Shown here one piece after another: positions 49,216 to 56,407 of a stretch of 64,000 nucleotides of DNA. The notes beneath the pieces were generated by a model, which worked only from the letters and a program-made list of their open reading frames with translations, did no database searches and was not told where the DNA came from. The stretch is from CAZYAK01 sp964403335. GTDB lineage: Bacteria; Patescibacteriota; Gracilibacteria; Peribacterales; Peribacteraceae. Every line of letters starts with the position of its first letter. The stretch's first letter is position 1. Location of the stretch: the NCBI GenBank assembly GCA_964403335.1, contig CAYOFI010000007.1, positions 1-64,000 on the forward strand. Direction: 5' to 3'. Position numbers and translations under genes: made by a program.

Positions 49216-50028
49216 ATGCTCCGTCTCTTCCTCATTTTTCTTGCAACCACCGCCTTTGCCGCGTCCGGTGATACGGTTTCGAGTTCATCCAGTTCGTCCT
49301 CGTCGGCATTCGTCGAAACCGATGCCATCAAAGAAGACCGCGCCGAACGCGCGGAGAATTTACGCTTGGACATCGCCAAGGAACGCAAAGCCGAAGAGCA
49401 ATTCCGCACGCATGTCAGCACATTCCTCAAAAAACGCGCAGAGCTGCGCGACGAGTGCCGGGAGAATCTGCGCCGCAGCAACAAAAACACGAAATTCTCC
49501 ACGCTGACGAACTGCTACAAAGATGACCTCACACTGGAGCAAGAACTGTTGGAAAAGCGCCGCGAACGCTTGGTGGCCATGCCCGGTGTCAGCGATGACG
49601 TGCTCAATACCGCCCTGTCCCGCTTGGATCTCTTGATCGACGCCGTCGATACCGTGATCTTTGCGCTGAATAGCGACGTCTATTCGACGACAGAGGACAT
49701 CAGCGAAGCGAAGAAGAATCTCTTGGAGAAGTACCGTATGCCGTTCTGGGACGCAATGATCCTCGCCCGCGGCGACCGCGCCGTCTCTGTCATTTCCTCC
49801 CTCGTCACACGCCTGGACGCATTCACGCCGCTTTCCGATGCGCAGATGTCCGCACGATCCTGCCTGACGAACCAAGAAGCCAATCTCCGCACACTCTTTA
49901 AAGCCAAGACCAAGCCCGAGCTCCGTAAGCCCGGGGTTTTGAGCGCACTCGATGCCCTCCAGCTGTGCATGACAAGCCTGCAAACACTGACGACACCGGC
50001 CACGGGATCGGGTAGCGTATCGTCATGA
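49216..50028 (+). CDS. Hypothetical secreted helical protein
   Basis: A 270-aa protein with a signal peptide (MLRLFLIFLATTAFAASG), a poly-Ser stretch (about 23-31) and a long charged helical region (about 40-120, RAENLRLDIAKERKAEEQFRTHVSTFLKKRAELRDECRENLRR). Two cysteines (about 80 and 98) and two later ones could form disulfides, matching the DsbA-like lipoprotein in this window. No family known. A TATACT box ends exactly 6 nt before the ATG. It overlaps the next gene by ATGA. Confidence 0.72.
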   Translation: MLRLFLIFLATTAFAASGDTVSSSSSSSSSAFVETDAIKEDRAERAENLRLDIAKERKAEEQFRTHVSTFLKKRAELRDECRENLRRSNKNTKFSTLTNCYKDDLTLEQELLEKRRERLVAMPGVSDDVLNTALSRLDLLIDAVDTVIFALNSDVYSTTEDISEAKKNLLEKYRMPFWDAMILARGDRAVSVISSLVTRLDAFTPLSDAQMSARSCLTNQEANLRTLFKAKTKPELRKPGVLSALDALQLCMTSLQTLTTPATGSGSVSS

Positions 50029-50741
50029 GTGACGCCCTAGACGATATCCCCCACCGCCTTCCCCATAAAATAGAGCGGACCAAGAACAAGCACTCCCGCG
50101 CAGTCGAGAGGAATGGGACGGTGATTATTCGCCTTGCGCGGAATTTGAGCGGGAACGAAGAGCAGGTGCATATTCAGTATTTGCTCAAGCGGATGGCCGC
50201 GATCGTGGCCAAAGAACGCGCGCGGACGGTCGTCGATCCGTTCCGACCGCTTTTGGATGGCGAGACGTCATTGACCGTGACGCTGGCCTCAGGAGCGTCG
50301 TATGTATTCGAGCTGACCGCCGGCAAGCGGACGCGATCCTATCGCACAACGGTGGGCTGGCGCATCGCCGTCGGTCCGCGCATCCGCCGCGCGGTACTGC
50401 ATCGATTCCTCTGGAAGCTCCTCGCCCAAATCGAACTCCCCAGGCTGACCGAAATGGTCCACTGCATCAACGACGAAACCTTCGGCGTGGCCATCGGCCG
50501 CGTGCGGATAGGCTATGCCGCCACCCAATGGGGCAGCTGCTCGCGCCATGGCGACATCATGCTGAATGCGTCATTGCTCTTTGTGCCCGAGCCGCTGCTG
50601 CGCTACGTGATCGTCCACGAACTCGCCCACCGCATCGTGCAAAACCATAGCGCCGGGTTTTGGCGCCAGGTGGAGCGGTTTCTCCCTGCGTACGATGATG
50701 CGCGCCGGCAGTTGCGGAGATTTAAGTTGAGTGCGCTGTAA
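50025..50741 (+). CDS. YgjP-type (M48-like/SprT-related) metal-dependent hydrolase
   Basis: A 238-aa zinc-metalloprotease-like protein of the YgjP/DUF45 family: TQWGSCSRHGDIMLNASLLFVPEPLLRYVIVHELAHRIVQNHSAGFWRQVERFLPAYDDARRQL. It has the zincin HELAH and a distal His in NHSAGFW, the expected third ligand. Function in bacteria is unclear; the zinc motif is intact. It is translationally coupled to the secreted protein upstream by a 4-nt overlap, although it has no export signal itself. Confidence 0.88.
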   Translation: MSDALDDIPHRLPHKIERTKNKHSRAVERNGTVIIRLARNLSGNEEQVHIQYLLKRMAAIVAKERARTVVDPFRPLLDGETSLTVTLASGASYVFELTAGKRTRSYRTTVGWRIAVGPRIRRAVLHRFLWKLLAQIELPRLTEMVHCINDETFGVAIGRVRIGYAATQWGSCSRHGDIMLNASLLFVPEPLLRYVIVHELAHRIVQNHSAGFWRQVERFLPAYDDARRQLRRFKLSAL

Positions 50742-50761
50742 CTTCGTCCTAGGCTGGATCC

Positions 50762-50914
50762 ATGACCACCTTCACCCCCCGCGACGACGGCGATGACAAC
50801 AAAGGCGATGACAACAAGGCCTCGGCCAACCCGCACGACATCGACAATTTAGGCGACGACATCGGCACGCGCATCGGCCAGGGCAAAGACGATGATGTGG
50901 AACATTCACTCTGA
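50762..50914 (+). CDS. Small acidic Asp/Gly-rich protein
   Basis: A 50-aa frame, MTTFTPRDDGDDNKGDDNKA continuing to DDDVEHSL: strongly acidic and probably disordered, with DDGDD-type repeats. Two features support it: a TAGGCT -10 box ends exactly 6 nt before the ATG, as in many genes here, and inverted repeat L begins directly after its stop codon, as it does after most genes. No known family. Confidence 0.6.
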   Translation: MTTFTPRDDGDDNKGDDNKASANPHDIDNLGDDIGTRIGQGKDDDVEHSL

Positions 50915-51006
50915 AAGGAGATCAAGGGCGTCAAGGAGATCGAAGAGATCAAAGACTTGTTCAAAACTTCCAATCTTTGATCTCCTTGATCTCTTCGATC
51001 TCTTTC
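50915..51006. repeat. Stop-proximal long inverted repeat L (GAGATC family)
   Basis: AAGGAGATCAAGGGCGTCAA... on the left and CTTGATCTCTTCGATCTC on the right. It is homologous to element C at 5961 and separates convergent genes. Confidence 0.87.
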
Positions 51007-51586
51007 ATACAAGTGCAATTTTTGCTCTCCTCGTCAATTCCCCAAACATATACACCGGAAACCCCACGATACTCGTCCAATCTCCCTCGATTTTGGCGAT
51101 CATCAGTTGCCCGAGCCCATCGATCTGAAATGAGCCTGAACGACCTTTCCACAAGCCTCTCTCGATCCACCAATCGACATCCGTTTTCGATAAAGATCGG
51201 AATGTGACGGATGAAGACGAGACATCCAACCACTCTTTCCCCTCCGGCGAAATCAACGAAATGCCCGAATGGACCCACGAAGTCTTTCCACTCTGGAGCT
51301 CGATCATTCTGCGCGCATCTTGTTCATCGACAGGCTTCTCCAAAACCGTACCATCCGCCGCAACCACCAGCGTATCGCACCCGATCACCCATTTGCCCTC
51401 CCCCTCTTTCGACGCGACGTCCTTCGCTTTCATTGAAGCCAATGCACGAGCTCGCTCAACCGGATCAGACTCCACATGCGCCTCCTCATCAACAGTGCTC
51501 GGAATCACGTCGAACTGCACGCCCAGGCCTTCAAGAAGAGTTTTGCGCTGGGGGCTGGCGGAGGCGAGGAGGAATCGATCAGGCAT
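51005..51586 (-). CDS. Maf-like nucleoside triphosphate pyrophosphatase
   Basis: A 193-aa house-cleaning pyrophosphatase for non-canonical or pyrimidine NTPs. Motifs: LLASASPQRKTLLEGLG, the catalytic Asp in VIGCDTLVV, SGKTSWVHSGISL, WKGRSGSFQIDGLGQL and SIVGFPVYMFGEL. The family form GAYGIQG is replaced by GSFQIDG, acceptable for Maf paralogues. A TATCAT box ends exactly 6 nt before the ATG. Its 3' end abuts repeat L. Confidence 0.88.
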   Translation of the reverse strand: MPDRFLLASASPQRKTLLEGLGVQFDVIPSTVDEEAHVESDPVERARALASMKAKDVASKEGEGKWVIGCDTLVVAADGTVLEKPVDEQDARRMIELQSGKTSWVHSGISLISPEGKEWLDVSSSSVTFRSLSKTDVDWWIERGLWKGRSGSFQIDGLGQLMIAKIEGDWTSIVGFPVYMFGELTRRAKIALV

Positions 51587-51604
51587 AGTGCAATGATAGA
51601 GCCA

Positions 51605-51738
51605 CTTTCCCCCTTCCCCTAACCCCTTCCCCCGCGGGGGGCAGGGGAATGTTTTGTATGAACAGATATTTCAAAAAATTTCCGATCTAGACCCCCTTCC
51701 CCCCTCGGGGGAAGGGGCCGGGGATGGGAGAGGAGGCT
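51605..51738. repeat. Double C/G-run inverted repeat between maf and trpS
   Basis: Two successive CCCCTTCCCC-type hairpins (CCCCTTCCCCCGCGGGGGGCAG and CCCCTTCCCCCCTCGGGGGA) in the 151-nt gap. The 3' base of trpS touches its right edge. Confidence 0.75.
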
Positions 51739-52700
51739 CACTGCAACCCCACCGCCGTCCGCACCTTCGCCATCGTCATCACTGCGATATTCCCGGCTTT
51801 GCGCGCGCCTTCGGCCATCACCTCCATCACTTCATCCGGCTTTTTGGCGAGCTCTTCGCGACGCTTGCGCATGGGAGCGAACACATCCAGATACGTCTCC
51901 AATAATTTTTTCTTGGCCTCTCCATACGGCAATCCGTTCTTGTACTCCGTCGCCAATGCCTTCTGTTCCGCAGTCGTCAAAAAGAGCTTATGGATCTGAT
52001 AGATCACGCATGAGTCCGGATCCTTGGGATCACTCATACCCTTGGAATCCGTCACGATGCCCATGATGGCTTTCTTGATGGCTTTTTCCTCTCCGAATAA
52101 CGGGATGGTATTGCCATAGCTTTTACTCATCTTCTGCCCATCCACACCCGGAACCACGGCCGTATCCTCGCGGATCAGCGGCTCGGGAACGGTGAAGGTC
52201 TCGCCGTATTGATTATTGAACTTGATGGCAATGTCGCGCGTCATCTCCAAATGCTGCTTCTGATCTTTGCCGACGGGCACGAGATCCGCTTGGTAGAGCA
52301 AAATATCCGCGGCCATCAGCACGGGATAGGTGAAAAGTCCCACGGATGCCGGGATCCCCTTCTCCACTTTCTCTTTGTAGCTGACTGCACGTTCCAAAAG
52401 TCCCATGGGTGACACAGTCGAGAGGATCCACATCAATTCCGTGTGCTCGGAAATATCGGACTGGAAATACAGCACGGCTTTCTCCGGATCAAACCCGCAA
52501 GCCAGGTAATCCAAAATCACGTCTTTGCGGAACTGCCGCAATTGCGAGGGGTCCTGCACCGTCGTGAGCGCATGCAGATCGGCGATGAAGAAAAAACTCT
52601 CCTCGGCCTTCCCCACGTATTCCAAATTCGGCTTGATGGACCCGAAATAGTTCCCCAAATGCAGCTGGCCCGATGGCTGGATGCCGGACAGTACGCGCAT
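51738..52700 (-). CDS. trpS: Tryptophanyl-tRNA synthetase
   Basis: A 320-aa class I synthetase charging tRNA-Trp. Motifs: RVLSGIQPSGQLHLGNYFGSI (HIGH region PSGQLHLGN), YPVLMAADILLYQADLVPVGKDQKQHLEMTRDIA for Trp recognition, and GQKMSKSYGN (KMSKS). Start at ATG 52700, where homology begins; a TACACT box ends exactly 6 nt upstream, so the mRNA is probably leaderless. The frame stays open further upstream through repeat M, and that 20-residue extension should not be annotated. Confidence 0.95.
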   Translation of the reverse strand: MRVLSGIQPSGQLHLGNYFGSIKPNLEYVGKAEESFFFIADLHALTTVQDPSQLRQFRKDVILDYLACGFDPEKAVLYFQSDISEHTELMWILSTVSPMGLLERAVSYKEKVEKGIPASVGLFTYPVLMAADILLYQADLVPVGKDQKQHLEMTRDIAIKFNNQYGETFTVPEPLIREDTAVVPGVDGQKMSKSYGNTIPLFGEEKAIKKAIMGIVTDSKGMSDPKDPDSCVIYQIHKLFLTTAEQKALATEYKNGLPYGEAKKKLLETYLDVFAPMRKRREELAKKPDEVMEVMAEGARKAGNIAVMTMAKVRTAVGLQ

Positions 52701-52718
52701 GGGAGGAGTGTAGCACCA

Positions 52719-52804
52719 GCTGTCATCCTGAGCTTGTCGAAGGGTGACGCCATGGGGCAACTTCCACCCGCGTGTCGCGGTTCGACAAGCTCACCGTGAC
52801 ACGC
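52719..52804. repeat. Inverted repeat M (TGTCGAA/TTCGACA family)
   Basis: CTGTCATCCTGAGCTTGTC and CGGTTCGACAAGCTCACCG arms. It lies between the RluA-type gene and the trpS promoter; third copy of the G/H family. Confidence 0.87.
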
Positions 52805-52809
52805 TCCGC

Positions 52810-53469
52810 CTACTTGGCTTTGCGTAGTTTTTCGAGCACCGCCTCAAACGTCGCAGGTAACGGATCTTCAATGGATATCTCCTCATCCGTCACCGGATGC
52901 GGGAAGCTGACGGCCAGCGCGTGCAGGAAGAACTTATGGAACCGGAACTTCTGGCCGAACTGATTGTTGAACTTCCCCTCGCCGTACTCTTTATCCAACG
53001 CCAACGGATGCCCGATCATGGAAAAATGCCGGCGGATTTGGTGATGCTTGCCGGCTTCGATCTCCGCTTCCACGTAGCTCGCAAACGGAAACCGTTCAAG
53101 CACGCGGTACTTGGTAATGGCTGGAACTTCATCGCCTTTGATGCGGCTGGGGAGCTTGAAACGGATCTCACTCACATTCCTCTTCATCACTCCCGCCACG
53201 ATCGTGTGATAGGTCTTCACCCACCCGCGGAATTTGCTCTTAGTGACCGTCGCAAGCACGTCGCTGTTTTTCGCAAAAATGACGATGCCGGAGGTCTCAA
53301 AGTCCAGGCGGTTGATGGGATGAATGCCGGGATAATCCTTCCGCAAGAAATCAAACAACGACAGCTTCTGCGCCTTCCCGCTCCCCGCCACCGTCAATTC
53401 AAACGGCAACTTGTGCACGGCTAGCAGCCATTGATCCTCAAAGAGGATTCGACCGGGGTGGAGGGACAT
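52810..53469 (-). CDS. RluA-family pseudouridine synthase
   Basis: A 219-aa enzyme isomerising uridine in rRNA or tRNA. The catalytic motif is HPINRLDFETSGIVIFAK, with Asp in the RLD-x-x-TSG context; also KTYHTIVAG, then the late AGKHHQIRRHFSMIGHPLALDKEYG. It has no N-terminal S4 domain, so it is of RluA rather than RluC/D layout. The exact target is unknown. A TACCAT box ends 7 nt before the ATG. Confidence 0.9.
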   Translation of the reverse strand: MSLHPGRILFEDQWLLAVHKLPFELTVAGSGKAQKLSLFDFLRKDYPGIHPINRLDFETSGIVIFAKNSDVLATVTKSKFRGWVKTYHTIVAGVMKRNVSEIRFKLPSRIKGDEVPAITKYRVLERFPFASYVEAEIEAGKHHQIRRHFSMIGHPLALDKEYGEGKFNNQFGQKFRFHKFFLHALAVSFPHPVTDEEISIEDPLPATFEAVLEKLRKAK

Positions 53470-53496
53470 ACGGAGGATGGTACAGCAACTGCTCTT

Positions 53497-53820
53497 TTAC
53501 TTCTTGATACCAAAATCGGTCTGGCGCGCTCTGTACTCATCCAGCTCATCCTCATCCTCCTCAAAATCATCTTCACTCGCGCCTGCCTGAAATACAGGGG
53601 CGGCGCGATCTTCCAAACTCGTCGGCCCCTCTCGATCAGCGGTAGAAACCGTCGGATACATAATAACGCATTCGTACTGTAATCGAAGAATAACCCCAAT
53701 TTGGCCGATATTTGCGAAGAGGGCATCTCGCTCCGTGCCTTCTGGCATTCCATTGTGTTCAAGCACCAGCGCACAGTATTGATCTTCCAGTGTTTGCTGA
53801 TCGGCGGTTCGTTGCTTCAT
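53497..53820 (-). CDS. Hypothetical acidic protein
   Basis: A 107-aa protein with a helical N-terminal half (TADQQTLEDQYCALVLEHNGMPEGTERDALFANIGQIGVILRLQYECVIMYP) and an acidic disordered tail (EDDFEEDEDELDEYRARQTDFG). No family recognised. The start at 53820 is chosen as the most internal good ATG; an earlier in-frame ATG lies at 53874, before a 7-bp AATGGCT hairpin. Confidence 0.55.
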   Translation of the reverse strand: MKQRTADQQTLEDQYCALVLEHNGMPEGTERDALFANIGQIGVILRLQYECVIMYPTVSTADREGPTSLEDRAAPVFQAGASEDDFEEDEDELDEYRARQTDFGIKK

Positions 53821-53899
53821 GGTGGGGCAGGGAAAAAGAGTGCGCAGGATAATGGCTGAATAACGCTTACGCAAGCCATTTTCCCCTGTTATCTCTCAC

Positions 53900-54169
53900 T
53901 CAAACCACTGCCACATGATTCAGTAATCGCTCACGGACTACACGGACCGCATCTGCCAAAGGCACATCTGTCGATGCACAGAGTGCTTCAACGCGCTCCA
54001 GAGCTTCTACAACCGCCGTTCGCACCTGCGGGTGCATCTGTGCCAACACCTGCATGGCCTCAAGTTTTTGTGTACAAAATGGGGCAGCGCCCACGGGCTC
54101 TTCAGCCGTCAACTTGAGCTTCATCTCTGCTTCAAAGGCATTCACAAGAGTCTCAGGCGTATTATTCAT
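53900..54169 (-). CDS. Hypothetical 89-aa helical protein
   Basis: A predicted all-alpha, soluble small protein (LVNAFEAEMKLKLTAEEPVG, then VRTAVVEALERVEALCASTDVPLADAVRVVRERLLNHV). Unknown function. A TACAGT box ends exactly 6 nt before the ATG, supporting the start. Same strand as the preceding hypothetical gene, 79 nt apart. Confidence 0.6.
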   Translation of the reverse strand: MNNTPETLVNAFEAEMKLKLTAEEPVGAAPFCTQKLEAMQVLAQMHPQVRTAVVEALERVEALCASTDVPLADAVRVVRERLLNHVAVV

Positions 54170-54207
54170 ATTTGCACTGTAAGCCTTGCAAGAAACTTGT
54201 CAAACAA

Positions 54208-55128
54208 TCACACCGTCATCTCCCCCGGCTCCACCGTCACCCCCTCGCAATGCACTTTCCAGGTGTATTTATTCTGCAGACGCACCGGGTTCCAGCTTTC
54301 TTTGGATTTCCGCAGGCCTTCGATGCCCAAATCCTGCTCGCGGTTCAGATACACGTACTTCTCCGGGACGGACTTGGCGAATTCGTGCGTCAAAAACGGA
54401 TAGAGGCCCGTGTAGCCCGGGAGGGCTTTTTCAAAGTGCTCGATGAACGTGTCGTCATTCAGCGGTTCGCCGATGGCGAAGCCGACCATCTTCTCATCCA
54501 CGAAGACCCCGATGCCGTGGAGCGGGAGCTTGTCGAAGTGCTGTACGGCTTTCGTCAGGGACGTACTCTCGTCTTTGGCAGTCGGATTCCCCTGCTGCGT
54601 CTCCAGCCACATTTCCTGGATGCGGATGCAGTCATCGGCCATGGACACGTCGATCGGTTTCACGACAGGATTCTGCGCCTGCATGCGCTTCACGAAATTC
54701 CGTTTGCCGTCGTATTTTTTGCCTTCCAAAGCGCGCAGGTCGGAAAGCGAGTAGATGTAATCGCTGTTATTGCGGTCAAGCTCCCACGGACCGTCCGGCA
54801 CTTTTTGCATGACGGACTCCGGCACGCGCACCCAGTGGTAATCGCAAATGCCTTCGAATTTCTGTTGCAGAATTTTTTCGGGGTGCGGGCCGGCGGGCGG
54901 CAACACCTGCAAACAACAATCGCCGGACCGGAACGCCACGATCAAATGCCCCTCGTATTCGCACCACAGAAAGTGCCGCAGCTCGGCACGGACGAAGATA
55001 TCCGCAAATGTGCATTCACAGACTTCTTGGCGATACGTGGAAAAGTATTTGTCGAAGAGCGGACGGTCCTTGATCATCACCGGATGCATCTGCAAAAGGA
55101 TTTCGTGGGTCTTCGTATGGTCGTGCAT
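54208..55128 (-). CDS. DUF2156 protein (phosphatidylglycerol lysyltransferase C-domain-like)
   Basis: A 306-aa protein with the double-GNAT fold of DUF2156/LPG synthase C-terminal domains, relatives of FemX-type aminoacyl-tRNA-dependent transferases. Recognisable blocks: SDYIYSLSDLRALEGKKYDGKRNFVKRM, GVFVDEKMVGFAIGEPLNDDTFIEHFEKALPGYTGLYPFLTHEFA, and YLNREQDLGIEGLRKSKESWNPVRLQNKYTW. It has no membrane flippase part. In MprF the equivalent domain moves an amino acid from aminoacyl-tRNA to a lipid; free-standing versions are less well understood. The aberrant tRNA-Gly at 21320 is a conceivable donor, as speculation. Confidence 0.85.
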   Translation of the reverse strand: MHDHTKTHEILLQMHPVMIKDRPLFDKYFSTYRQEVCECTFADIFVRAELRHFLWCEYEGHLIVAFRSGDCCLQVLPPAGPHPEKILQQKFEGICDYHWVRVPESVMQKVPDGPWELDRNNSDYIYSLSDLRALEGKKYDGKRNFVKRMQAQNPVVKPIDVSMADDCIRIQEMWLETQQGNPTAKDESTSLTKAVQHFDKLPLHGIGVFVDEKMVGFAIGEPLNDDTFIEHFEKALPGYTGLYPFLTHEFAKSVPEKYVYLNREQDLGIEGLRKSKESWNPVRLQNKYTWKVHCEGVTVEPGEMTV

Positions 55129-55172
55129 GAGGATGTGGCGAAAAAAGCCGCGGCAGTATAGCGCCTTTGCCG

Positions 55173-55436
55173 TTACTGCGCCTGCCCGGGATCCGTTTCT
55201 TCCTCGGATCCGTCCGTCAGCCCGTCGCGCGCCTGCTCAATCACCTGCTGGAGCGGGGTCGTCTGCGTCGCAGGGACGTTCTCCACCGATTCCGCGGCCA
55301 CTTGGGATTCGATGTCTTGCACCACCGAGGCATACACTCCATGCCCGACGTATGCGATCCCCGCCACCACAAGCACACCGATAGCGAGGGCGATACCCAT
55401 ATCTATCTGTCGGCGATGTAAGGCGGTACGACTCAC
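55173..55436 (-). CDS. Small single-pass membrane protein
   Basis: An 87-aa protein with a basic N-terminus, one transmembrane helix (about 13-37, MGIALAIGVLVVAGIAYVGHGVY) and an acidic periplasmic or cytoplasmic tail. No family. The start is uncertain: GTG 55436 gives a positively charged lead to the helix; ATG 55400 is the alternative if transcription begins after the TATAGT just upstream. Larger frames would run into the GIY-YIG gene. Confidence 0.5.
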   Translation of the reverse strand: MSRTALHRRQIDMGIALAIGVLVVAGIAYVGHGVYASVVQDIESQVAAESVENVPATQTTPLQQVIEQARDGLTDGSEEETDPGQAQ

Positions 55437-55468
55437 GGTTACTATAGACGACGGGTGAGGGGAAAGTG

Positions 55469-55723
55469 TTACAGCCATTCTCCGCGAATCAGTTTTTCTT
55501 TCTTCGTTCTTGTCCACCCCTTGATCTGTATTTCACGAATACGAGCAGAAGACTGATCGGAAAATGGTAGTGAAACATATAGCAATCTCAGCGCTCCTTG
55601 ATCATGTGCAAACTTTGCCCCCTCATCACGATTATGTTCATTGATTCGTCTTCGCGGATCTGTCGTAATGCCTGTGTAGTACCTTCCAGTCGGGGCCTGG
55701 GCTATATAAACAAACCATGACAT
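55469..55723 (-). CDS. GIY-YIG domain mini-nuclease (first copy)
   Basis: An 84-aa protein equal to one GIY-YIG domain: WFVYIAQAPTGRYYTGITTDPRRRINEHNRDEG (VYI ... YTG), the catalytic Arg in DPRRRINEHN, and the Glu region REIQIKGWTRTKKEKLI. Such single-domain UPF0213-like proteins are frequent, and their cellular role is uncertain. A second GIY-YIG gene lies on the other side of the tRNA-Val pseudogene. Confidence 0.88.
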   Translation of the reverse strand: MSWFVYIAQAPTGRYYTGITTDPRRRINEHNRDEGAKFAHDQGALRLLYVSLPFSDQSSARIREIQIKGWTRTKKEKLIRGEWL

Positions 55724-55768
55724 AGCGAATAATCATACCCGATGGATGTATATTGTTTTGTTGGGCTC

Positions 55769-55892
55769 TTCGACTCCGCTGCGGCTACGCTCCCTTCGAA
55801 TTCCTCAGGGTAAACAGGGTCATTCGCCTCGCTCGAAAGAAGTCTCGTGGTTTACCATGAGCGAGCTCCTCGCGTAGCGAGTGCGAGTCGAA
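55769..55892. repeat. Long imperfect inverted repeat N beside the tRNA-Val pseudogene
   Basis: TTCGACTC...GCTACGC...GGTAAAC on the left and GTTTACC...GCGTAGC...GAGTCGAA on the right, with arms of about 45 nt. The right arm ends 1 nt before the CCA end of the disrupted tRNA-Val. Confidence 0.8.
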
Positions 55893-55991
55893 TGGTGGGC
55901 AATACTGGATTCGAACCAGTGACCTTACGAATGTGAATCGTACGCTCTAAACCCGAAGGGTCCCCTTCGGGGCCAGCTGAGCGTATCACGC
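55893..55991 (-). pseudogene. tRNA-Val(CAC) with palindrome inserted in the D-loop
   Basis: The 3' two thirds are intact: anticodon arm TACGA-TTCACAT-TCGTA, T-arm ACTGG-TTCGAAT-CCAGT, acceptor ATTGCCC, discriminator A, CCA. The D-arm GCTC/GAGC is present, but after AGCTGG the loop holds a 22-nt insert (55951-55972) that is itself a palindrome (CCCGAAGGG/CCCTTCGGG). The 5' acceptor strand GCGTGAT pairs poorly with ATTGCCC (one mismatch, two G-U). A second, normal tRNA-Val(CAC) lies 250 bp away, so loss of this one would be tolerated. The GIY-YIG frame reads into it. Confidence 0.78.
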
Positions 55992-56239
55992 TGAAGTTCC
56001 GCAGTAATATTTTTCTTTTCTAGAAAACCAGGTGGATGCTTCAAATGCCACTCGCGCTTTCGAGCATCAGAAAAAGAATAATGATCCTCGATATACGCCA
56101 GCCTCAAGGGTCTGCGCTTCTCCGTTGATCTCACGTGGCCAGATTGATGTCTGGCGACGCGTTCCATAATCGGCAGATCGGTGCAGCCGATATACCACTT
56201 TTTATCTTTTTCGCTGAAAAGTATATATAGGGATGGCAT
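55925..56239 (-). CDS. GIY-YIG domain nuclease between two tRNA-Val copies
   Basis: A 104-aa protein: MPSLYILFSEKDKKWYIGCTDLPIMERVARHQSGH (YIL ... YIG; Arg in MERVARH), the Glu in SDARKREWHLKHPPGF, and a C-terminal tail (SWPRRGPFGFRAYDSHS) encoded by the tRNA pseudogene and its insert. The start codon lies 1 nt after the encoded CCA of tRNA-Val, so 3'-end processing of that tRNA would release a leaderless mRNA. It may be a mobile or homing-type nuclease associated with tRNA-Val; the activity is inferred from motifs. Confidence 0.82.
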   Translation of the reverse strand: MPSLYILFSEKDKKWYIGCTDLPIMERVARHQSGHVRSTEKRRPLRLAYIEDHYSFSDARKREWHLKHPPGFLEKKNITAELQRDTLSWPRRGPFGFRAYDSHS

Positions 56240-56240
56240 A

Positions 56241-56317
56241 TGGTGGACGATCTCGGATTCGAACCGAGGACCTTTCGAATGTGAATCGAACGCTCTAACC
56301 AGCTGAGCTAATCGTCC
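56241..56317 (-). tRNA. tRNA-Val(CAC)
   Basis: A standard 77-nt tRNA: acceptor GGACGAT/ATCGTCC, D-arm GCTC-AGCTGGTTA-GAGC, anticodon arm TTCGA-TTCACAT-TCGAA, T-arm CTCGG-TTCGAAT-CCGAG, discriminator A, encoded CCA. Anticodon CAC reads GUG. Confidence 0.97.
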
Positions 56318-56407
56318 AAATAACAAACCCGACCCGGGCGCACAATTTTGGCCGATCCTGGACCAAATTGCAATGCATTGCCCGGTCGATACTCGTACAC
56401 TGCCCGC

